5,008 bases of DNA from Bacilli bacterium (GTDB lineage Bacteria; Bacillota_I; Bacilli_A; RF39; UBA660): contig JAGHGS010000035.1 in the NCBI GenBank assembly GCA_017888105.1, positions 1-5,008 on the forward strand, given 5' to 3'. Positions 1-4,052 of this stretch are shown one piece after another. A program made the translations under genes and the position numbers. Under the pieces are notes generated by a model. That model was not told the DNA's origin. It did no database searches and was given only the letters and a program-made list of their open reading frames with translations. Position 1 is the stretch's first letter, and every line of letters starts with the position of its first letter.

Positions 1-378
1 AAAAGTGGAGTAGCTATTTTGATATCTAGTCATAATTTAAGTGAACTAGAAAGCTTTTGTAATCGAGTTTGTATTCTTTCTGAGGGAAAAATATTGGAGG
101 AAGCAAGTATTCAAGAAATAAAAGAAATGGATGAAAATAAATATGTATTAAAAGTCGATGATAGTAAAAAGTGTCAAGATTTTCTTTTGGAATATGATAA
201 GATTGTTGATAAAAATCATATTGAAGTAGTAAAAGATGAAAGTGAGATTGCGCTATTTATTAAAGAATTGGCTCTTCATGATGTGCTTATTTATGAAGTA
301 ACGAAGCTTAATATGACTTTAGAAGAAGCTTTTATTAAGAAAGCTAGAGGTGATAAACATGATTCGGTTAATGTATAA
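1..378 (+). CDS. ABC transporter ATP-binding protein, C-terminal fragment (5' end outside window)
   Basis: This is the cytoplasmic ATPase subunit of an ABC-2-type, probably exporter, complex. The frame is open from base 1 with no stop, so the gene begins upstream; the TTG at 19 is internal to the conserved region and is not a likely start. About 125 residues remain. The first of them carry the H-loop (switch) motif ISSHNLSE, followed by the usual region ending in a strand that reads VCILSEGKILEE, which is typical of the end of the nucleotide-binding domain. Walker A, signature and Walker B motifs would lie upstream. The remaining roughly 90 residues form the accessory C-terminal extension found in the CcmA/DrrA-like class, with a closing NMTLEEAFIKKARG segment that matches the usual 'LEEvFl' ending. 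The stop overlaps the next gene's start by 20 bases, indicating translational coupling with the permease. Substrate cannot be told from the sequence. Confidence 0.93.
   Translation, partial: KSGVAILISSHNLSELESFCNRVCILSEGKILEEASIQEIKEMDENKYVLKVDDSKKCQDFLLEYDKIVDKNHIEVVKDESEIALFIKELALHDVLIYEVTKLNMTLEEAFIKKARGDKHDSVNV
346..350 (+). promoter_or_regulatory. Shine-Dalgarno of the permease gene, inside the ATPase gene
   Basis: AGAGG lies 8 bases before the ATG at 359, inside the coding sequence of the upstream ATPase gene. This decides the permease start: the in-frame GTG at 350 overlaps the Shine-Dalgarno itself and has no site of its own at a workable distance. Confidence 0.75.
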
Positions 379-1750
379 TGAAGTTGTTAAATTAATTAAA
401 AAGAAGAGTTTTTATGTTGTTACTTTTATTTTTATTTTATTTTGTATTTTAACAAATATTGTTTATAAAACACCACTTGAAGTAGTTGAAACAGAAGAAA
501 TATCCATTGATGAATTAAAAGAAGAAAATGCAGGTTTTCATTTAGATCAAGATGATGAACTTTTGATGTATGTTGAAAATTTAGCATTGATTGAGAAAGA
601 ACAATTAAAGGATCAATATTCTTCGAATGTTCAGGAATATTTAATTGATCATTTTTTATATTCTACGATTTATGAAATGTATGAAAGCGAATACATATTA
701 AAAGATCAAGATTTATATGTGGAAACAAAAAATCATTTAGATGAATTGATTCATTATGTTGCTTCTAGTGATTGGCAATATTTTTTGGAAGAAAGAATTT
801 CTTATTTAGAGAATCGAGTAGAGGAGACGGAAGGAATCGTTCAAGAACGATATCATCGTCTTTTAGAGCTTGCTAATTACCGAAAAGAACATAATGTTTC
901 GTATGATACCGATCATTTTCTACATAATTCTTTAGAGTTTTTAGAGGAGAATATGGTGGAATATGTTAATTTGCTTTATGATGAAGAATTAACTAGTGAA
1001 GAGAAGGATCGACTTTCATTTTTAGAAGAAGAAATGAGTATTCATGAGTATGTGATTGATACCGAACAGGATATTTTAAATGAACATACTTTAAGAGCTG
1101 TTTTAACAAACTTTTCCGGAGAGTTTGGATTGTTTATTTTGATTTATGTGATTATGGTAGCTGGTTCGATTGTTAGTGAGGAGTATCAAAGAGGAACGAT
1201 TAAAGGTTTGCTTACTAAACCATTTAAAAGAAGAACTATTTTAACTTCGAAATTATTTGTTGTTCTTCTCTTTATTCCTCTTATTATGATTTTTATGAGT
1301 CTTATTGAAATTCTTATTGGAGGATTTATTTTGGATTTTCAATCTTTATCCATTCCGATTGTTTTATACGAAAATGGAATGCTTCAGACTTATTCTGTTT
1401 TGGGTTATTTATTTTTATTGCTTCTTAGTGGTTTACCTATGTATCTTGTTATTGGAGTACTTGCTTTTATGATTAGTACGATTAGTGCTTCTACATCTGC
1501 AGCGATAACGGTTAGTTTTCTTTTCTATTTGCTTGCTAATGTGGTTTCTAATTTAGCACTTGTTTACGATTTACCAGTTTTTCATTTATTTGTCTCTCTT
1601 TACTGGGATTTTAGTTATTTGGTAACGGGTTCTAGTTCTCCTTTTGGAGTATCGATTGGAACTTCTGTTTTGGTTATTTTGGGTTATTTATTTGTAATGT
1701 TATGTATAGCTTATGTAACATTTATGAAAAAGGATGTAAAAAATATTTAA
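359..1750 (+). CDS. ABC-2-type transporter permease with large extracytoplasmic domain
   Basis: This is the membrane subunit that should pair with the ATPase encoded just upstream (463 residues from the ATG). A basic N-terminus (KLIKKK, residues 11-16) precedes transmembrane helix 1 (about 17-36). Residues about 37-252 form a long, very acidic, mostly helical and coiled-coil-like hydrophilic segment, expected outside the membrane. Hydrophobic segments follow at about 254-273, 297-325, 346-375, 380-402 and 434-456. Between the second and third helices, residues 273-299 contain SEEYQRGTIKGLLTKPFKRR, the cytoplasmic coupling region characteristic of ABC-2 permeases ('E...GT...ll..P..R..il..K'). 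The tail is short and basic (MKKDVKNI). One large external domain between TM1 and TM2 is seen in exporter and antimicrobial-peptide-type ABC-2 permeases, but the substrate is unknown. No terminator follows; the deacetylase gene begins within about 35 bases. Confidence 0.9.
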   Translation: MIRLMYNEVVKLIKKKSFYVVTFIFILFCILTNIVYKTPLEVVETEEISIDELKEENAGFHLDQDDELLMYVENLALIEKEQLKDQYSSNVQEYLIDHFLYSTIYEMYESEYILKDQDLYVETKNHLDELIHYVASSDWQYFLEERISYLENRVEETEGIVQERYHRLLELANYRKEHNVSYDTDHFLHNSLEFLEENMVEYVNLLYDEELTSEEKDRLSFLEEEMSIHEYVIDTEQDILNEHTLRAVLTNFSGEFGLFILIYVIMVAGSIVSEEYQRGTIKGLLTKPFKRRTILTSKLFVVLLFIPLIMIFMSLIEILIGGFILDFQSLSIPIVLYENGMLQTYSVLGYLFLLLLSGLPMYLVIGVLAFMISTISASTSAAITVSFLFYLLANVVSNLALVYDLPVFHLFVSLYWDFSYLVTGSSSPFGVSIGTSVLVILGYLFVMLCIAYVTFMKKDVKNI

Positions 1751-1763
1751 AAGTTGCTATAAT
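1735..1763 (+). promoter_or_regulatory. Probable extended -10 promoter for the deacetylase gene
   Basis: A perfect TATAAT at 1758-1763 is preceded by TGC, giving the extended -10 form TGnTATAAT (1755-1763). The hexamer 17 bases further up (1735-1740, TGTAAA) matches the -35 consensus at only three positions, which is tolerable with an extended -10. Transcription would begin near 1770, leaving a leader of only about 14 bases before the GTG at 1784. The predicted -35 lies in the end of the permease gene. A chance match in AT-rich DNA is possible, though the extended form lowers that risk. Confidence 0.6.
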
Positions 1764-1783
1764 AAATATAGGTAGTGATTAGA

Positions 1784-2977
1784 GTGAAGTATAAAGTATT
1801 TAAAGTCATTTTTATAGTTCTAATTGTTCTCTTATTTATCTTAGCAACTTTCTTTTTAATAAAAGGACTTACTATGGATAGTGTTGAGGAAAAGAAAGAG
1901 TCTGTACCTAGTACTACTAGTGTGAATGTAGAAAAAATAATTGAAGAAATTAAGAGTGAAAATACGGAATTAGTATATGAAAGTACGGATATACCTGAAT
2001 TTACAAGCTTAGTTTTTCAAGGGGATGAAAGATATAAGTCTTATATTATTGATACGATAACAGGAGAAGAATTAGAATTAAAAGATATTATTAAAAAAGA
2101 TAAGATGAAAGATTTTTTGGCAAAAGAAGAAGAATTGCTTCGATTAAAATATCCAGAATTTATTGTAAATGGTATTTTAAATAGCGATGGAGAAAAAGTT
2201 TATGTTATTAAGAGTAATGAAATGATTGTTTATTATTATGGTTATACTTATGAATATGATTATAAAGAAACGGTATTTTTAACGATTAATTATAATGAAG
2301 TTCATGACTTTTTAGATTTTACGCATTTGCTTGATACTGAATATATCAATGAAGATGGATATCAATATAGTAAAGATAAAAAGACGGTTGCTATTACTTT
2401 TGATGATGGACCTAGTAGTACTTATAATGCCAAATTTTTAGAAGTTTTAGCAAAAAATAAAGCTCATGCGACATTCTTTATGGTTGGAACAATGATGAAC
2501 AGTTGTCAGAAATGTGTATTTGATACTTATCAGTCTGGAAATGAAGTTGCAAGCCATACTTATAATCATATTAATATGAAGAAAAGTGATGCTTCTTTGG
2601 TTGATGAAAGTATAAAAAAGACCGATGATTTGTTTTATCAAATTACGGGAGATCATATTAAGTATGTAAGACCTCCGTATGGAGCATATAATAATACGAA
2701 TTTAGATAATGTGGATTATCCTCTTATTTTATGGAATATTGATCCGGAAGATTGGCGATATCGTGATGCAGAGAAAATTGTTAATCATGTTATGGAAAAT
2801 GTAAGCGATGGTTCTATTATTTTAATGCATGAACTTTATGCGACTAGTTTGGAAGCATTGGAAATATTACTTCCAAAACTTTATCTAGAAGGGTATCAAG
2901 TGGTAAGTGTAGGAGAACTTGCTAGTTTGAAAGATCGGACTTTGGATTCTGGTCATGCTTATCGCAGTCTTACTTAG
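1784..2977 (+). CDS. Membrane-anchored polysaccharide deacetylase (NodB domain, PgdA/PdaC-like)
   Basis: This is a metal-dependent N-deacetylase of carbohydrate esterase family 4, probably acting outside the membrane on peptidoglycan or another N-acetylated wall glycan. Numbering is from the alternative GTG at 1775 (400 residues). Residues about 8-30 are a signal-anchor helix. Residues about 75-182 resemble the DUF3298-type domain found before the catalytic domain in PgdA/PdaC-like enzymes (YIIDTITGEELELKDI, later VFLTINYNEVHDFL). The NodB domain is complete: TFDDGP (208-213; base D210, metal ligand D211), SHTYNH (260-265; metal ligands H261 and H265), RPPYG (299-303), DPEDW (323-327) and ILMHE (349-353; H352). 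It should be active. The GTG at 1784 is preferred because the only Shine-Dalgarno-like AGG (1770-1772) is too close to 1775, but neither start is strong. A CxxC at 244-247 is unusual. The product could also be a deacetylase for a different wall polymer. Confidence 0.92.
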   Translation: MKYKVFKVIFIVLIVLLFILATFFLIKGLTMDSVEEKKESVPSTTSVNVEKIIEEIKSENTELVYESTDIPEFTSLVFQGDERYKSYIIDTITGEELELKDIIKKDKMKDFLAKEEELLRLKYPEFIVNGILNSDGEKVYVIKSNEMIVYYYGYTYEYDYKETVFLTINYNEVHDFLDFTHLLDTEYINEDGYQYSKDKKTVAITFDDGPSSTYNAKFLEVLAKNKAHATFFMVGTMMNSCQKCVFDTYQSGNEVASHTYNHINMKKSDASLVDESIKKTDDLFYQITGDHIKYVRPPYGAYNNTNLDNVDYPLILWNIDPEDWRYRDAEKIVNHVMENVSDGSIILMHELYATSLEALEILLPKLYLEGYQVVSVGELASLKDRTLDSGHAYRSLT

Positions 2978-3348
2978 ACAACCCCAATATCGGTGTCGGG
3001 ATTTTCTCTATTAATTTCAGCATACAGAGCAATCCCACCAGCGACTAGGAATAAAAGTGAAGCAATTAGTGCCATATGGGCACTGATTACTTCTTTTTTT
3101 GTGCTTGTTTCTCTTAATTCTTGAACATTTTCATAACTGATGATAACAAAATATAAATAGATAAAGAAAGCAACCGAAAAAATAGTGATATTTAGAGTTC
3201 TAAATATTTTTTCTTTTCGATAATCTCCTGTTTCTAAAAAATATTTTTCATAAGCATTTGAAAGGAGAGCAGCGATAATAATGAAAAAATATACTACCCA
3301 AATAAAATTTTCTTCTCTTACTCTTTGTAATTTAACTCCTATATTCAT
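2974..3348 (-). CDS. Small three-helix membrane protein, unknown function
   Basis: I do not recognise this 124-residue protein. It has a basic and charged N-terminus (residues 1-13), hydrophobic helices at about 15-31 (FIWVVYFFIIIAALLS), 52-71 (LNITIFSVAFFIYLYFVIIS) and 88-110 (ISAHMALIASLLFLVAGGIALYA), and a polar tail. Charged loops (KYFLETGDYRKEKIFR and ENVQELRETSTKKE) separate the helices. The pattern of three clean helices with charged loops supports a real gene rather than a shadow frame. It is convergent with the deacetylase, and the two stop codons share 4 bases. The ATG at 3348 has no visible Shine-Dalgarno, and a promoter-like pair sits immediately upstream, so the message may be leaderless. 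An AGGAG lies inside the gene at codons 4-5 (minus strand), but no start codon follows at a useful distance. Confidence 0.72.
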   Translation of the reverse strand: MNIGVKLQRVREENFIWVVYFFIIIAALLSNAYEKYFLETGDYRKEKIFRTLNITIFSVAFFIYLYFVIISYENVQELRETSTKKEVISAHMALIASLLFLVAGGIALYAEINRENPDTDIGVV

Positions 3349-3356
3349 ATTAAAAT

Positions 3357-3385
3357 ATTATGGAATAAATGATTTTTTATGAAAA
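3357..3385 (-). promoter_or_regulatory. Possible promoter of the small membrane protein gene
   Basis: On the minus strand, TTTTCA (3385-3380, four of six matches to the -35 consensus) is 17 bases from CATAAT (3362-3357, five of six to the -10 consensus). Transcription would start at about 3350-3351, only 2-3 bases before the ATG, which would make the message nearly leaderless and fit the lack of a Shine-Dalgarno. The stretch is so AT-rich that a chance match is quite possible. Confidence 0.35.
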
Positions 3386-3417
3386 ACAAAAAAAGAAAGA
3401 ATTATTTTTCTCCCTTT
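3381..3417 (-). terminator. Weak intrinsic terminator after the Rpn-like reading frames
   Basis: Read on the minus strand, AAAGGGAGAA (3417-3408) can pair along its whole length with TTCTTTCTTT (3401-3392), with two G-U pairs, around a 6-base loop that contains the TAA stop (3404-3402). It is followed by a T-rich run (TTTTGTTTTT, 3391-3382). Only two G-C pairs hold the stem, so the hairpin is weak; the T-run is what makes it terminator-like. Confidence 0.4.
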
Positions 3418-3602
3418 AATTTTTCGATTTCTTCTATGGTTAATCCAGTTGCTTTGCTTATTTCTTGAAGTGATAATTCCGTATTTAAAAGATTTTTGGT
3501 TATATTTATTTTTTCTTGTTCCATTCCTTTATTTGTAGCAATCTGGATATCCCACTTATTTAATTTTTCTTGTGTTTCTTCAGTACTTATTAATCCATTC
3601 AT
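3402..3602 (-). CDS. Rpn-family-like C-terminal tail (probable 3' half of a frameshifted gene)
   Basis: This 66-residue frame begins at an ATG whose preceding in-frame codon is TGA. Its content resembles the C-terminal end of Rpn-family (PD-(D/E)XK nuclease / putative transposase, TIGR01784-like) proteins: STEETQEKLNKWDIQIATNK (6-25), a GMEQEK charged turn, then ITKNLLNTELSLQEISKATG (34-53) and LTIEEIEKLK (54-63), the small helix-turn-helix-like ending ('a..ll..g.s.eeI...tgLs.eeIe.L') common in that family. It overlaps the upstream frame (3580-3813) by 23 bases in a different frame, and the two products read as consecutive parts of one family member. The simplest explanation is a +1 shift between about 3602 and 3580. 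Separate translation by coupling is possible, with only a weak GGA 5 bases before the ATG. No nuclease residues are present. Confidence 0.55.
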   Translation of the reverse strand: MNGLISTEETQEKLNKWDIQIATNKGMEQEKINITKNLLNTELSLQEISKATGLTIEEIEKLKGEK

Positions 3603-3813
3603 TCAGTTCCATAAGTAATTCATCTCCTTTAGCTACATAAGATCGCTCTTCACTATTTTTAGCTGCAATAAATTGTAGCCATTGTTCCATTCCGTTTTTA
3701 GTATACTCGAACTCTCTTGCTTTGTCAATTTGCACTACTTTGACAATGAATGAATCTACTGTTTCTTTAAATAGTAGGTCGTGCATAAGACTTTCGTTAT
3801 TTGGCTGCATCAT
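3580..3813 (-). CDS. Rpn-family-like fragment lacking the nuclease domain (probable 5' half of a frameshifted gene)
   Basis: Starting at the ATG at 3813, this encodes 77 residues. Residues 31-50 (KAREFEYTKNGMEQWLQFIA) and the following charged helix (NSEERSYVAKGDELLMELNEWI, broadly 53-74) resemble the 'EW..Fl...' region that follows the nuclease domain in Rpn-family proteins. The N-terminal nuclease core is absent. I prefer the ATG at 3813 (or ATG 3810) because an AAAGGA (3823-3818) sits 4 or 7 bases upstream, with a promoter before it. The frame is also open further up to 3918 with a TTG at 3891; that extension reads SPDKQSILNIEINQ, whose IEINQ recalls the family's catalytic-strand 'IEIQ', so it may be a scrap of the lost domain. 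The frame ends in TGA just as the next frame takes over. This may be a decaying gene or a deliberately short protein; the family match is by eye only. Confidence 0.5.
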   Translation of the reverse strand: MMQPNNESLMHDLLFKETVDSFIVKVVQIDKAREFEYTKNGMEQWLQFIAAKNSEERSYVAKGDELLMELNEWINKY

Positions 3814-3832
3814 GTTTTCCTTTCTTGAGTGA

Positions 3833-3861
3833 ACTATATCAAAGAAATTAGAAAAAAGCAA
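3833..3861 (-). promoter_or_regulatory. Promoter for the Rpn-like fragment
   Basis: On the minus strand, TTGCTT (3861-3856) and TATAGT (3838-3833, five of six to the -10 consensus) are separated by exactly 17 bases. Transcription would start at about 3826, giving a leader of about 13 bases that contains the AAAGGA Shine-Dalgarno. Promoter, Shine-Dalgarno and ATG at proper spacing suggest that the short form is expressed, not just left over. Confidence 0.5.
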
Positions 3862-3964
3862 ATTGCTAATTTGATTTATTTCAATGTTCAAAATGCTTTG
3901 TTTATCTGGAGAAATTGATCATTTTTATAAATGAAATCAATATAATTAGTAAAATTTTAAAAAA

Positions 3965-3992
3965 TTAGCAGTTATATATTGACAAGTGCTAA
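3965..3992. promoter_or_regulatory. Second, imperfect CIRCE-like element over the hrcA -35 box
   Basis: TTAGCAGTT (3965-3973) and AAGTGCTAA (3984-3992) form an inverted repeat matching in 8 of 9 positions. They are close to the CIRCE arms TTAGCACTC and GAGTGCTAA, but the spacer is 10 bases, not the canonical 9. The element covers the -35 hexamer (3979-3984). HrcA binding here would block polymerase directly, but the altered spacer may weaken it. Confidence 0.5.
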
Positions 3993-4007
3993 GCATAATA
4001 TTATAAT
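3979..4007 (+). promoter_or_regulatory. Consensus SigA promoter of hrcA
   Basis: A perfect TTGACA (3979-3984) is separated by 17 bases from a perfect TATAAT (4002-4007). Transcription should start at about 4013-4015, inside the left arm of the CIRCE operator, with a leader of about 40 bases. A full-consensus promoter under repressor control is the usual arrangement for a Bacillota heat-shock operon. Confidence 0.93.
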
Positions 4008-4011
4008 GATA

Positions 4012-4038
4012 TTAGCACTTAAAGGTAATGGGTGCTAA
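4012..4038. promoter_or_regulatory. CIRCE operator (HrcA binding site)
   Basis: TTAGCACTT (4012-4020), a 9-base spacer and GGGTGCTAA (4030-4038) each match the CIRCE consensus (TTAGCACTC-N9-GAGTGCTAA) in 8 of 9 positions. It overlaps the expected transcription start and lies just before the Shine-Dalgarno. HrcA, the product of the gene downstream, is the established ligand, so the operon should be self-repressed and released on heat or misfolded-protein stress through loss of GroEL-assisted HrcA folding. Confidence 0.93.
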
Positions 4039-4041
4039 AGT

Positions 4042-4047
4042 AGGTGG
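4042..4047 (+). promoter_or_regulatory. Shine-Dalgarno of hrcA
   Basis: AGGTGG, one base off AGGAGG, ends 5 bases before the GTG at 4053 and so decides that start. The ATG at 4051 is in another frame that stops after nine codons (TGA at 4078-4080), and the in-frame GTG at 4044 lies inside the Shine-Dalgarno itself. Confidence 0.75.
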
Positions 4048-4052
4048 TAGAT

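Noticed and set aside
19..378. TTG at 19 as a true start for a short ATPase-like protein
   Set aside because: The codons before it (KSGVAI) continue the same conserved ABC strand leading to the H-loop, so the gene is cut by the window edge and does not start here.
2447..2656. A 69-codon minus-strand reading frame
   Set aside because: It lies wholly inside the NodB domain of the deacetylase, antisense to conserved catalytic motifs, with no promoter or Shine-Dalgarno; it is a shadow frame.
3580..3602. Programmed ribosomal frameshift joining the two Rpn-like frames
   Set aside because: The overlap has no homopolymer slip run, no prfB-like site and no clear downstream structure, so a mutation or sequencing indel is more likely.
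3864..3869. A further TGCTAA, half of a CIRCE arm
   Set aside because: It has no partner at CIRCE spacing and lies about 100 bases from the other half-sites.
3845..3872. Inverted repeat AAATTA...TAATTT with an internal GCAAATTGC
   Set aside because: All-AT arms of 6 bases are expected by chance in this composition. It overlaps the minus-strand promoter, but nothing marks it as an operator or terminator.
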